Part shown: positions 8,341-18,563 of the stretch, piece by piece
Layout of the letters: every line of letters starts with the position of its first letter
How positions within the stretch are numbered: position 1 is the first letter of the stretch
Program-made: the position numbers and the translations under genes
Notes under the pieces: generated by a model
Seen by the model: only the letters and a program-made list of their open reading frames with translations
Told to the model about the DNA's origin: nothing
Database searches by the model: none
Assembly (NCBI GenBank): GCA_947451145.1
Contig: CANFXW010000022.1
Coordinates: 1 to 58,193, forward strand
Direction: 5' to 3'
Source: Sphingomonadaceae bacterium
GTDB taxonomy: Bacteria; Pseudomonadota; Alphaproteobacteria; Sphingomonadales; Sphingomonadaceae
Length of the DNA: 58,193 bases

Positions 8341-9822
8341 ATGGCACTCGGTCCTCGCCTAGACCTGAGGCAATCACAGTCACTGGTGATGACGCCGCAG
8401 CTGCAGCAGGCGATCAAGCTGCTCGCGCTGTCCAATCTGGAAGTTGAAACCTTCATCGGCGAGGCGCTGGACGCCAATCCACTGCTCGAGGTTTCGAGCA
8501 CCGCGCCTGCCGATGCCCAGGCCGAAATCCCCGAAGAGGCGCGCCGCACCACACTGGAAACCTCGCCGGTCGACCAGCTGGTGGGGGAAGGCATGGGCGC
8601 TGTGGACAAGCCGCTCGATGTCGATCCCGGGGCGCTCGATCTCGATCGCGATACCGGTGACTGGGGCGGCGCGCTGTCGAGCTATGGTGGCGGCGAGGAC
8701 GGTCCGGGCATTGATGAACGCGGCGCGAGCGAACCGACGCTGGGTGAACATCTCGATGGCCAGATCGGACTCGCCACATCCGACCCGCGCCTCGCGATGA
8801 TTGCCCGCGCGGTGATCGACCGGCTGGACGAGGCGGGTTATTTCCCGTCCTCCTTGCGCGATCTCGCCGATGATCTCGGCGTGCCGCTGGCCGAGGCCGA
8901 GGCGGGCCTCGCGCTGGTGCAGAGCTTTGATCCCACCGGCGTGGCGGCGCGGTCGCTCGGCGAATGTATCGCGCTGCAGGCGAAAGAGGCGGACCGTTAT
9001 GACCCCTGCATGGCACGGCTGCTCGACAATCTCGATCTGCTGGCGCGCGGCGAATTGGCCCGGCTCAAGCGGATGTGTGATGTCGATGACGAAGACTTCG
9101 CCGATATGCTGGCAGAACTGCGCAGCTATGATCCCAAGCCGGGGCTGAAGTTCTCCTACGGCGGCGGCGAGCCGGTGACGCCCGACGTGCTGGTGACCCC
9201 GCGCACCGATGGTGGCTGGGATGTCTCGATCAATCAGGCGACCCTGCCGCGGCTGATTATCAACCGCAGCTACTATGTCGAGATGAAGAGCGCCTGCGAT
9301 GACAAGGCCGCGCGCGGATGGCTGTCGGACAAGCTGGCCGATGCCAACTGGCTGGTCAAAGCGCTCGACCAGCGCCAGCGCACCATCCTGAAAGTCGCGA
9401 CTGAGCTGGTGACCCAGCAGGAAGGTTTCTTCCGCCACGGCGTATCACAGCTCAAACCCTTGACCCTGCGCACCGTGGCCGATGCCATTTCGATGCACGA
9501 ATCGACGGTCAGCCGGGTGACTTCGAACAAGTACCTGATGTGCCCGCGCGGCACATTCGAGCTGAAGTATTTCTTCACCTCGGGCGTTGGGGCAGTCGAT
9601 GGCGAGGGCGGTGCATCGGCCGAAGCGGTGAAGGCGGCGATCCGCCAGCTGATCGATGCGGAAAGCCCCAAGGCGATCCTGTCTGACGATACGCTGGTCG
9701 ACTTGCTCAAGGAAAAAGGCTTCGACCTCGCCCGCCGCACCGTGGCGAAATACCGCGAGGCGATTGGCCTCGGCAGCTCGGTGCAAAGACGCCGGGCCAA
9801 GGCGCTCGCCGGGGTGCGGTAA
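8341..9822 (+). CDS. rpoN: RNA polymerase sigma-54 factor RpoN
   Basis: Sigma-54 directs RNA polymerase to -24/-12 promoters that need an AAA+ activator. The 493-residue product shows all three regions: the glutamine- and leucine-rich N-terminus (LRQSQSLVMTPQLQQAIKLLALSNLEVE) that contacts activators, the core-binding middle, and a C-terminal DNA-binding part ending in the RpoN box ARRTVAKYREAIGLGSS. The HTH-like segment preceding it (HESTVSRVTSNKYL) is also clear. It is probably co-transcribed with lptB. No raiA/hpf or ptsN, common downstream neighbours, follows; instead there is an AT-rich gap and a TonB-like gene. Confidence 0.96.
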   Translation: MALGPRLDLRQSQSLVMTPQLQQAIKLLALSNLEVETFIGEALDANPLLEVSSTAPADAQAEIPEEARRTTLETSPVDQLVGEGMGAVDKPLDVDPGALDLDRDTGDWGGALSSYGGGEDGPGIDERGASEPTLGEHLDGQIGLATSDPRLAMIARAVIDRLDEAGYFPSSLRDLADDLGVPLAEAEAGLALVQSFDPTGVAARSLGECIALQAKEADRYDPCMARLLDNLDLLARGELARLKRMCDVDDEDFADMLAELRSYDPKPGLKFSYGGGEPVTPDVLVTPRTDGGWDVSINQATLPRLIINRSYYVEMKSACDDKAARGWLSDKLADANWLVKALDQRQRTILKVATELVTQQEGFFRHGVSQLKPLTLRTVADAISMHESTVSRVTSNKYLMCPRGTFELKYFFTSGVGAVDGEGGASAEAVKAAIRQLIDAESPKAILSDDTLVDLLKEKGFDLARRTVAKYREAIGLGSSVQRRRAKALAGVR

Positions 9823-10034
9823 ACCCAGGTGGCTGCGCCAATGAAACAGCCTGTATCACAAAAGTACTGATACACCTTATTTCATATCTAAATACTTGCA
9901 TTGATTAGTATAAAATTACAATATTTGTTGATTTTTGTGTGACGTTGTGACATAACCCAGACTGTCCGGACACCTATCCAAACAAGCCTCAACCCGGTGC
10001 TAGCCCGGGGAAGGGGGACTCGAAGAGGTGTGTC
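9823..10034. other. AT-rich intergenic region with hairpin and palindrome
   Basis: This 212-bp gap is markedly AT-rich between about 9850 and 9955, in contrast to its GC-rich surroundings. It contains a hairpin, TGTATCA (9852-9858) with TGATACA (9868-9874), which could close the rpoN transcript; a direct repeat of GTGAC near 9940; and a perfect palindrome TGTCCGGACA at 9963-9972. It probably holds the promoter, possibly with an UP-like element, for the TonB-like gene. No coding sequence is seen. Confidence 0.55.
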
Positions 10035-10703
10035 ATGGCTTTTACAACAAGACAGAATAATTCGGATCGCGCCAAGGTTACTATTGCGGTGACCCTGCTG
10101 CAGGCGGCGGCAATCTATGGGATCGTGGCGGGGCTGACCACGGTCATAACCCGGACCGCGCCGCCGATCATTGAGGCAACCAATATCCCGGCAACGCCCA
10201 GGCCAACGCCTACGCCGACCGAGATGAGCACTCCTCCGCCGGGACTGCCATCGCCTCTACCGTCGCTGACCCTTCCTGCTGATCCCGTCCAGCCGACGCC
10301 GTCACCGGCGGCCACGATGAGCAGCGGAACCGGCACCGAGGCCGGGAATGGCAGCGGCACGACAATCCAGCCGACCGCTACCCCCACCACGCCGCCACTC
10401 TACAAGCCACGCGGGCCTGTTCCGCGAGGCCGGACCGGCGACTGGGTGAGCACCAGCGACTATCCCAGCCAGGACCTGCGCGAGGGAAACCAGGGGGTTG
10501 TGAAGGTGCGGCTTGAAGTGACTGCAGCGGGCCGAGCGAGCCAGTGCACGGTAACCGGGTCGAGCGGCTTCCCGCGCCTTGATGCGACAACCTGCGCCAA
10601 ACTGGTCACCCGCGCACGCTTTGATCCCGCCACCGACGAGAATGGCGAGCGCACTGCTGGCACATGGTCAACCTCGGTGCGCTGGGCAATTCCGACCGAC
10701 TGA
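10035..10703 (+). CDS. TonB-like energy transducer protein
   Basis: The 222-residue product has the layout of a TonB family protein: a short cytoplasmic N-terminus, one membrane anchor (about residues 17-37, TIAVTLLQAAAIYGIVAGLTT), a long proline- and threonine-rich periplasmic spacer (about 50-120) and a C-terminal TonB domain (about 135-222: NQGVVKVRLEVTAAGRASQCTVTGSSGFPRLDATTCAKL). The pair of cysteines in the C-terminal domain is common in sphingomonad paralogues. TonB transmits proton-motive force to outer-membrane receptors. No exbB or exbD is adjacent, so this may be an accessory TonB. The ATG at 10035 has AAGAGGTG upstream. A strong intrinsic terminator follows. Confidence 0.82.
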   Translation: MAFTTRQNNSDRAKVTIAVTLLQAAAIYGIVAGLTTVITRTAPPIIEATNIPATPRPTPTPTEMSTPPPGLPSPLPSLTLPADPVQPTPSPAATMSSGTGTEAGNGSGTTIQPTATPTTPPLYKPRGPVPRGRTGDWVSTSDYPSQDLREGNQGVVKVRLEVTAAGRASQCTVTGSSGFPRLDATTCAKLVTRARFDPATDENGERTAGTWSTSVRWAIPTD

Positions 10704-10720
10704 TCTGCGAACCCTGCCTA

Positions 10721-10755
10721 CCCCGCGCTCCCAAAAGGAGCGCGGGGGCTTTTTT
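10721..10755 (+). terminator. Rho-independent terminator after the TonB-like gene
   Basis: CCCCGCGCTCC (10721-10731) and GGAGCGCGGGG (10737-10747) form a perfect 11-bp GC-rich stem with a CAAAA loop, followed two bases later by a run of six T. This is the most canonical intrinsic terminator in the window. Confidence 0.93.
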
Positions 10756-10813
10756 GCCTTTCCCTGAGCGCCACAACCGCTAGTCTCATCCGATACTATC
10801 GGGAGACCCCTTC

Positions 10814-12850
10814 ATGAAATTCCGTCTGATCGCCGCCACTGCGCTGGCGAACGCCCTGCCGTTCCTCGCCGTGCCGGCTTTCGCCGATACCAGCGACTAC
10901 CGGGTGATCATGCAGGATCACGACATCGGCCACCTGACCATCACCCGCGACGGACCAAAGGTTGCGGTCGATTACGATTACAAGCAGAACGGCCGCGGCC
11001 CGACGATCAAGGAAGAGCTCAAGCTTGATGCCGATGGCGCACCGCTGGACTGGAAGATTACCGGGCGCACGACCTTCGGCAATGCCGTAGCCGAAAGCTT
11101 CAAGCGCAGCGGCGCAGGTGTATCGTGGCACGATCTGGCCGGCCCCGGCATGATCAAGGGCAAGGACGCGCCGCGCTGGTATGCCACGCAGAACGGATCG
11201 CCGCTCGATACCGCGATGCTCGCCAAGGCGCTGCTCGCCGCCCCCGGCCACACGCTCCCTGTTGCCCCCGGCGGCAATGCGACGCTGACCGAGAAGGACC
11301 GCCGCACACTCGATGGCACTGGCGGCAAGCTCGAGGTGATCACCTACGAGCTGTCCGGCCTGTCGCTGACCCCCACCTACATCTCGCTCGACGCCAAGGG
11401 TGATCTGTTTTCGATCGAATCGTCCGACTTTTTCATCGGCCGCGCCGGTTACGAGAAGGGCGCCGATGCGCCGATGCGGGCGCTGGCGGAAGGACTCGCC
11501 TCGTCACGGCTGGGCGAAATTCAGGCCAAGGGCGCGCACAATTGGGCTGTGCCTGTGCGGCTGCGCAATGTCCGCCTGTTCGATCCGGTCGCCAAGGCGC
11601 TGACAAGCCCGCGCGATGTCGTGTGGTATCGCGGGCGGATCAGCGAGGTGGTGCCGACCGGTTCGATCTCCACCCCCGGCGAAGTGCAGATCGAGGGCAA
11701 TTTCGGCACGCTGATCCCCGGCCTTACCGATATGCACGCCCATCTGGGACAGGAAGACGCGCTGATGAACGTACTCGCCGGGGTCACCTCGGTGCGCGAT
11801 ATGGGCAACAACAACGCCGTGCTCGACAAGCTGATCGAGCGCATCGGCAAGGGCGAAGTTGCGGGGCCGCGCGTCACCCGCTCGGGCTTCCTTGAGGGTA
11901 AGAGCCCGTTCAATTCGGCCACCGGCATTTTGGCCGCGAGCGAAACTGAAGCGGTGAAGGGCGTGCGCTGGTATGCCGCGCACGGATACTGGCAGCTCAA
12001 GATCTACAACTCGGTCAACCCCGACTGGGTGCCGGCCATGGCCAGCGAGGCGCACAAGCTGGGCATGCGGGTGGCCGGCCACGTTCCTGCCTTCTCGAGT
12101 GCCGATGCCATGATCGCCGCCGGTTATGACGAGATCACCCATGTCAACCAGCTGATGCTCGGCTGGGTGCTCAATCCCGGTGAGGACACGCGCACCCTGT
12201 TCCGCTTCACCGCGATGCGCCGCTTCCCGACGATCGACGTCCACGGCCCCAAAGTCAGCGCCACGCTCGACGCCATGGTGGCAAAGCACGTCTCGCACGA
12301 ACCGACCATCGGCATCCACGAACTGGGCCTCACCGCGCTCGACGGCCAGCCCAATCCCGGAGCGATCGACTATATCGACCACATGCCACCCGGCGAGCAG
12401 CGCAACCTCAAGCAGGCGCTGTTCGGCGCCGATACGCCGCAGCAACGCGCCGAATATGTCGCGGCCTTCGGCAAGGTGATGGAAACGCTCACCGAGATGA
12501 ACAAGCGCGGGATCATGCTGATCCCCGGCACCGACACCGGCGGCGCCTTCACGCTCCACCGCGAGCTCGAACTGTTCGGCAAACTGGGCATGACCCCCGC
12601 CGAAGTGCTCGCGCGCGATACGCTGGATGTGGCGCGCTATATGGGGCAGGATCAGATGCTCGGCTCTATCTCGCGCGGCAAATATGCCGACTTCTTCCTC
12701 GTCCCCGGCGATCCGACCAAAGACCTGAAGGCAATCAAGGCAATCGCCATGGTAGTGAAAGGTGGCACCGCTTATTTCCCGAGCGAGATCTATCCCAAAC
12801 TGGGGATCAAGCCTTTTGCCGATGCACCTAAGGTGACGGTTGAGAAGTAG
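10814..12850 (+). CDS. Exported amidohydrolase family protein
   Basis: The product is 678 residues with a signal peptide (FRLIAATALANALPFLAVPAFA, cleavage near residue 24). The first 240 residues form an extra beta-rich domain seen in periplasmic amidohydrolases of sphingomonads and Xanthomonadales. The catalytic amidohydrolase barrel follows: metal ligands HxH in TDMHAHLG, a lysine in the segment QLKIYNS, histidines in AGHVPA and ITHVNQ, and the aspartate in IPGTDTGGAF. The C-terminal stretch SISRGKYADFFLVPGDP is typical of composite-domain amidohydrolases. Substrate is unknown; relatives act on cyclic amides and dipeptides. The ATG has GGGAGA nine bases upstream. It is monocistronic and converges on the HNH gene three bases later. 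Confidence 0.87.
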   Translation: MKFRLIAATALANALPFLAVPAFADTSDYRVIMQDHDIGHLTITRDGPKVAVDYDYKQNGRGPTIKEELKLDADGAPLDWKITGRTTFGNAVAESFKRSGAGVSWHDLAGPGMIKGKDAPRWYATQNGSPLDTAMLAKALLAAPGHTLPVAPGGNATLTEKDRRTLDGTGGKLEVITYELSGLSLTPTYISLDAKGDLFSIESSDFFIGRAGYEKGADAPMRALAEGLASSRLGEIQAKGAHNWAVPVRLRNVRLFDPVAKALTSPRDVVWYRGRISEVVPTGSISTPGEVQIEGNFGTLIPGLTDMHAHLGQEDALMNVLAGVTSVRDMGNNNAVLDKLIERIGKGEVAGPRVTRSGFLEGKSPFNSATGILAASETEAVKGVRWYAAHGYWQLKIYNSVNPDWVPAMASEAHKLGMRVAGHVPAFSSADAMIAAGYDEITHVNQLMLGWVLNPGEDTRTLFRFTAMRRFPTIDVHGPKVSATLDAMVAKHVSHEPTIGIHELGLTALDGQPNPGAIDYIDHMPPGEQRNLKQALFGADTPQQRAEYVAAFGKVMETLTEMNKRGIMLIPGTDTGGAFTLHRELELFGKLGMTPAEVLARDTLDVARYMGQDQMLGSISRGKYADFFLVPGDPTKDLKAIKAIAMVVKGGTAYFPSEIYPKLGIKPFADAPKVTVEK

Positions 12851-12853
12851 GCC

Positions 12854-13462
12854 CTAAGCCTCCAGCTCGACATCCCAGTAGAGCCAGTCGCGCCAGGTCT
12901 CATGCAGGTAGTTCGGCGGGAAGCCGCGCCCGCGTTCCTGCAGTTGCCAGTTGGTCGGGCGGATCGGCTCGATCAGCAGCGGCATATGCGCTTGGCGGGG
13001 CGTGCGGCCGCCCTTCTTGAGATTGCACGGCGAGCAGGCGGTGGCGACGTTTTCCCAGCTGGTCCGTCCGCCGAGCCGCCGGGGCACGACATGATCGAAG
13101 GTCAGGTTGTGCGGGCTGCCGCAATACTGGCAGCAGAACCGGTCACGCAGGAACAGGTTGAAGCGGGTGAATGCGGGGTGTTCGCTGGGCTTCACATATT
13201 GGCGGAGCGCGATCACCGAGGGGATCTTCATCTGCCAGTTGGGAGAATGCACCTCACGCTCATAAGAGGCGACGATATCGACCCGTTCGAGGAAAACCGC
13301 CTTGATCGCCGTCTGCCACGGCCACAGGCTGAGCGGATAATAGGAGAGCGGGGTGTAGTCTGCGTTCAGAACAAGCGAAGGACAGTCACTCAAGTGGCGG
13401 GAGGGATCCCCCTCCGCGCTGCGGAAATGGGCCGCGCGCTCGATCAGCTCCGACTTGAGCAT
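12854..13462 (-). CDS. HNH endonuclease family protein
   Basis: The roughly 202-residue protein carries a C-terminal HNH nuclease domain with its structural zinc site: CQYCGS, then the catalytic DHVVPRRLGG, an asparagine in SWENVATACSPCN, and the closing CSPCN, so both CxxC pairs are present. The N-terminal part (LVLNADYTPLSYYPLSLWPWQTAIKAVFLERVDIV) is the conserved domain of a widespread bacterial HNH group that is not tied to mobile elements. It may act on DNA, though its role is unknown. The ATG at 13462 has AGGAGG only two bases upstream, which is tight; a GTG at 13477 is also in frame. The next gap holds a repeat. Confidence 0.88.
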   Translation of the reverse strand: MLKSELIERAAHFRSAEGDPSRHLSDCPSLVLNADYTPLSYYPLSLWPWQTAIKAVFLERVDIVASYEREVHSPNWQMKIPSVIALRQYVKPSEHPAFTRFNLFLRDRFCCQYCGSPHNLTFDHVVPRRLGGRTSWENVATACSPCNLKKGGRTPRQAHMPLLIEPIRPTNWQLQERGRGFPPNYLHETWRDWLYWDVELEA

Positions 13463-13583
13463 GGCCTCCTGTCGCACCTTGGCGTTACGGGACTGTGACA
13501 GCGCATGCGCAGGTTAAGCCATGGCGGGACTCGGCGCGTCAAGGGCGGGGGTGGGGGGAAATCCACAGGTCGGGAGAATTTGG

Positions 13584-13729
13584 TTCACGCAAAGGCGCGA
13601 AGGCGCGAAGAGGAAGTGTTTGCGGCGCAGCCGCTCTCAGATGTTGACCTCTCTTCATTCGCGGCGTCGCTCATCAAAAATAGCCTGCGGCGCTGGTTAC
13701 TTCTTTGCGCCTTCGCGCCTTCGCGTGAA
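13584..13729. repeat. Intergenic inverted repeat, GCGAAGGCGC family, copy 2
   Basis: Two 29-nt arms, 13584-13612 and 13701-13729, are inverted copies at 26 of 29 positions and match the arms of the element at 5316-5460. The 88-nt interior differs from that of copy 1. It fills much of the 316-bp gap between the HNH gene and gluQ. Nothing else is recognised in that gap. Confidence 0.8.
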
Positions 13730-13778
13730 AAAATCTTCGCTGGTCCTCCACGAGAACGCCGCGCTAATACAAGGCGAC

Positions 13779-14627
13779 ATGATCCGCACCCGTTTCGCCC
13801 CCAGCCCCAATGGCTCGCTGCATCTTGGCCATGCCTATGCGGCAATCGTCGCGCATGATCTGGCCCGCGCGGGCGGCGGAGAGTTTCGCTTGCGAATCGA
13901 GGATATCGACGGCAGCCGCAGCCGCGAGGATTTGGCGCACGAATTCATCGCCGACCTCAAATGGCTCGGGCTTGAATGGGACGGCGATCCGGTGTTCCAG
14001 TCGGCGCGCCTTGCGACCTATGCCGAAGCGGCCTGGGCCTTGATGGGCAAGGGCCTGCTCTATCCCTGCACCTGCACCCGCAAGGAAATTGCCGAGGCGG
14101 CGACCAATCAGGGGCCAGACGGTCCGATCTATCCCGGCACTTGCCGCGGCAAGACTGCGGAGCCCGGAGCCGACGTTGCCTGGCGGCTCGATGTCGAGAA
14201 GGCCGTCGATCTGGCGGGGCCGCTCAGCTGGACCGACGAACTCGCCGGACCGCAGCGATGCTGGCCAGAGATGTTCGGCGATGTCGTGCTGCTGCGCCGC
14301 GATGCTCCGGCAAGCTATCACCTCGCCGCGACGATTGACGATGCGGCGGACGGGATCACGCTGGTGACGCGAGGGAGCGACCTGTTCCGCGCCAGCCACA
14401 TCCACCGCCTGCTGCAGGCGCTGCTCGATCTGCCGGTGCCGACCTGGCACCATCACGGCCTGCTGGTCGAGGCCGATGGCAAAAAGCTGGCGAAGCGGCG
14501 CGGCTCTCCCTCGCTGGCTGACCGGCGCCGCGCCGGGGAGGACGGGCTGGCGCTTGCCGAGGCGCTGCGGCACGGCAACTTGCCCACTGGCATTTCGCTG
14601 GCGGAGGGCGTAAACTCCGCGCCATGA
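13779..14627 (+). CDS. gluQ: Glutamyl-Q tRNA(Asp) synthetase
   Basis: GluQRS transfers glutamate to the queuosine base of tRNA(Asp), a modification rather than an aminoacylation for translation. The 282-residue product is a truncated glutamyl-tRNA synthetase with only the catalytic half. It has the HIGH-like motif HLGH (residues 15-18) within FAPSPNGSLHLGH, a zinc-site region beginning YPCTCTRKEI and continuing YPGTCRG, and the KMSKS-like segment KKLAKRRG near residue 230. No anticodon-binding domain follows, as expected. The true start is the ATG at 13779 (MIRTRFAPSPNG); upstream in-frame codons run through the repeat. Its stop overlaps the next gene's ATG by four bases. Confidence 0.93.
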   Translation: MIRTRFAPSPNGSLHLGHAYAAIVAHDLARAGGGEFRLRIEDIDGSRSREDLAHEFIADLKWLGLEWDGDPVFQSARLATYAEAAWALMGKGLLYPCTCTRKEIAEAATNQGPDGPIYPGTCRGKTAEPGADVAWRLDVEKAVDLAGPLSWTDELAGPQRCWPEMFGDVVLLRRDAPASYHLAATIDDAADGITLVTRGSDLFRASHIHRLLQALLDLPVPTWHHHGLLVEADGKKLAKRRGSPSLADRRRAGEDGLALAEALRHGNLPTGISLAEGVNSAP

Positions 14628-14857
14628 AATATCTCCTTATCCCCGTCGTGATAGTGCTGGTCATCATGGTCGTCGTCAGCCTGATCCGCGGCATCGCTGC
14701 CTTCATGCAGAGTACCCGCCAGGATCTGGAGCACGATGCCAGCACCGGCCCCAGCCCGATGCAGCTCAAGCAGAACCAGATGATGTTCAAGCGCATCCTA
14801 TATCAGGGCGCGGCCGTGCTGGCGGTGGCGATCCTGCTGGCGATTGGCTCCAAGTAA
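14624..14857 (+). CDS. HIG1-domain small membrane protein
   Basis: This 77-residue protein has two membrane spans, residues 3-20 (YLLIPVVIVLVIMVVVSL) and about 59-75 (YQGAAVLAVAILLAIG), joined by a polar loop with LKQNQMMFKRILYQG. This matches the bacterial HIG_1_N (hypoxia-induced gene 1) twin-membrane family, whose mitochondrial members associate with respiratory supercomplexes. The bacterial role is not established. It is translationally coupled to gluQ by an ATGA overlap and is followed directly by the cobalamin adenosyltransferase gene, an arrangement I recall from other sphingomonads. Confidence 0.78.
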   Translation: MKYLLIPVVIVLVIMVVVSLIRGIAAFMQSTRQDLEHDASTGPSPMQLKQNQMMFKRILYQGAAVLAVAILLAIGSK

Positions 14858-15427
14858 TTGGTTAAATTAAATAAAATCTACACTCGCACCGGCGACGATG
14901 GCACATCGGGCCTCGTCGATGGCTCGCGGCGCGCCAAGCACGATGCCCGGTTTGAGGCGATTGGAGCGGTTGATGAAGCCAACAGCACGATTGGTTTCGC
15001 CATTATAGCGATCACCCAGAGCGACCATGCAACCGCGCTGCAACGCGTCCAGAACGACCTGTTCGATCTCGGCGCCGATCTCGCCACACCGGGCGACGAT
15101 TTCACCCCTTCGCCGATGGTGTTGCGCATGGTCCCCGCTCAGGCTGAATGGCTGGAAGCGCAGATCGACACAGTCAACGCGCAGCTTTCACCGCTGACCA
15201 GCTTCATCCTGCCCGGCGGCAGCGAGGCAGCTGCGCGGGTGCATATGGCGCGCGCCTCGGTGCGCCGGGCCGAGCGGACCGCAGCCGCGCTGAGCGGTGC
15301 CGAGAGCGTCAACCCCGCCGCGCTCGCCTATATCAACCGCCTGTCAGACTACCTCTTCGTCCTCGCCCGCGCGCTCAATGATGGCGGCGCTGGCGATGTG
15401 CTGTGGGTGCCCGGCGCAGGCAGATAG
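14858..15427 (+). CDS. Cob(I)alamin adenosyltransferase, PduO type
   Basis: The 189-residue enzyme transfers the adenosyl group from ATP to cob(I)alamin to make coenzyme B12. It is of the PduO/MMAB type, shown by the N-terminal ATP-binding segment KIYTRTGDDGTSGLVDGSRRAKHDARFEAIGAVDEANS and the later RASVRRAERTAAAL and YINRLSDYLFVLAR motifs. It starts at a TTG immediately after the stop of the HIG1 gene, so translation probably depends on coupling; the residues from the TTG onward (VKLNKIYTRTGD) match the family N-terminus. No other cobalamin gene is nearby. A double-palindrome repeat follows. Confidence 0.93.
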   Translation: MVKLNKIYTRTGDDGTSGLVDGSRRAKHDARFEAIGAVDEANSTIGFAIIAITQSDHATALQRVQNDLFDLGADLATPGDDFTPSPMVLRMVPAQAEWLEAQIDTVNAQLSPLTSFILPGGSEAAARVHMARASVRRAERTAAALSGAESVNPAALAYINRLSDYLFVLARALNDGGAGDVLWVPGAGR

Positions 15428-15436
15428 AGACACACA

Positions 15437-15506
15437 GGGGGCACCTTATTGGGTGTCCCCGCTTTGCAACCCGACGCAACAGGGAGACACCCAATAGAGT
15501 GTCCCC
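15437..15506. repeat. Pair of inverted palindromes (REP/BIME-like)
   Basis: Two near-palindromic units, 15437-15460 (centred on TTATTG between GGGGCACC and GGTGTCCCC) and 15482-15506 (GGGAGACAC to GTGTCCCC), are inverted copies of each other and share the 11-mer TATTGGGTGTC. They are separated by 21 nt and sit between the adenosyltransferase gene and the enoyl-CoA hydratase. The layout is like a bacterial interspersed mosaic element made of two REP units. No RAYT transposase is present in the window. Confidence 0.7.
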
Positions 15507-15517
15507 AGGAGACGCAC

Positions 15518-16318
15518 ATGGAACCCTTCCTGCTCATCGAACGCGATGGCCCGGTGGTTATCGCCACGATGAACCGCCCGGACGAGATGAACGCCATTTC
15601 CGAGTTCGCCTATGCCGATGAAATGGCGGCGTTCTGCAAGGAAATGCAGGCTGACCGATCAGTGCGGGCGATTGTCCTTACCGGTGCGGGCAAGGGGTTC
15701 TGCGCGGGCGGCAATGTCAAACACCTGGCTGCACGCTCGGGCCTGTTTGAGGGTTCGGCGTGGAATATCCGCGGCAACTACCGCGCGACAGTGCAGCAGA
15801 TCGGCCCGGCTCTGGCCGAGCTGGAAGTGCCCGTGATCGCCGCGATCAACGGCCCGGCCATCGGCCTCGGGCTCGATATCGCCTGCGCCTGCGACATCCG
15901 GATCATGGCCGATCATGCCGTGCTGGCAGAGAGCTACGTCAAGCTCGGCATCATCCCCGGCGGTGGCGGCGCATGGCTGCTCCCCCGCTTGATCGGCCCG
16001 CAGCGCGCCGCGCTGATGACGCTGACCGGCGATGCGATCAACGCCGCCAAGGCGCTCGAATATGGCCTGGTTGCAGAGGCAGTTCCCGCCGCCGACCTGC
16101 TCCCTCGCGCCCGCGAACTCGCGCAGACCATCGCCGCCAACCCCGGCCACGCCACCCGCCTCGCCAAGCGCCTGATGCGCGAAGGGCAGGACATGAAATT
16201 CGAAACCCTGATGCAGATGGCAGCAGCGTTTCAGGCGATCTCGCACCACACCGATGATCACCACGAGGCGGTCGATGCCTTTATGGGCAAGCGGAAGCCG
16301 GTGCTGAAGGACGAATGA
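15518..16318 (+). CDS. Enoyl-CoA hydratase/isomerase family protein
   Basis: The 266-residue product belongs to the crotonase superfamily. It has the oxyanion-hole segments [13 protein letters not shown] (about residue 56 on) and [20 protein letters not shown] (about 110 on) and the helix-capping [17 protein letters not shown]. The usual trimer-forming C-terminus is present. The reaction cannot be specified; it could be an enoyl-CoA hydratase in fatty acid or acyl-CoA degradation. The ATG at 15518 has AGGAGA at an ideal distance, which settles the start against an in-frame ATG 69 bp upstream inside the repeat. It seems monocistronic. Confidence 0.87.
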   Translation: MEPFLLIERDGPVVIATMNRPDEMNAISEFAYADEMAAFCKEMQADRSVRAIVLTGAGKGFCAGGNVKHLAARSGLFEGSAWNIRGNYRATVQQIGPALAELEVPVIAAINGPAIGLGLDIACACDIRIMADHAVLAESYVKLGIIPGGGGAWLLPRLIGPQRAALMTLTGDAINAAKALEYGLVAEAVPAADLLPRARELAQTIAANPGHATRLAKRLMREGQDMKFETLMQMAAAFQAISHHTDDHHEAVDAFMGKRKPVLKDE

Positions 16319-16367
16319 GGGCGCTTGCCCCATTGCAGAACACCTCAAGAACGGCCAAATAGACTGC

Positions 16368-18559
<2,192 letters not shown>

Positions 18560-18563
<4 letters not shown>

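Noticed and set aside
13521..13778. An 86-codon N-terminal extension of gluQ
   Set aside because: It runs through the inverted repeat and has no family similarity; the conserved protein starts at MIRTRFAPSP.
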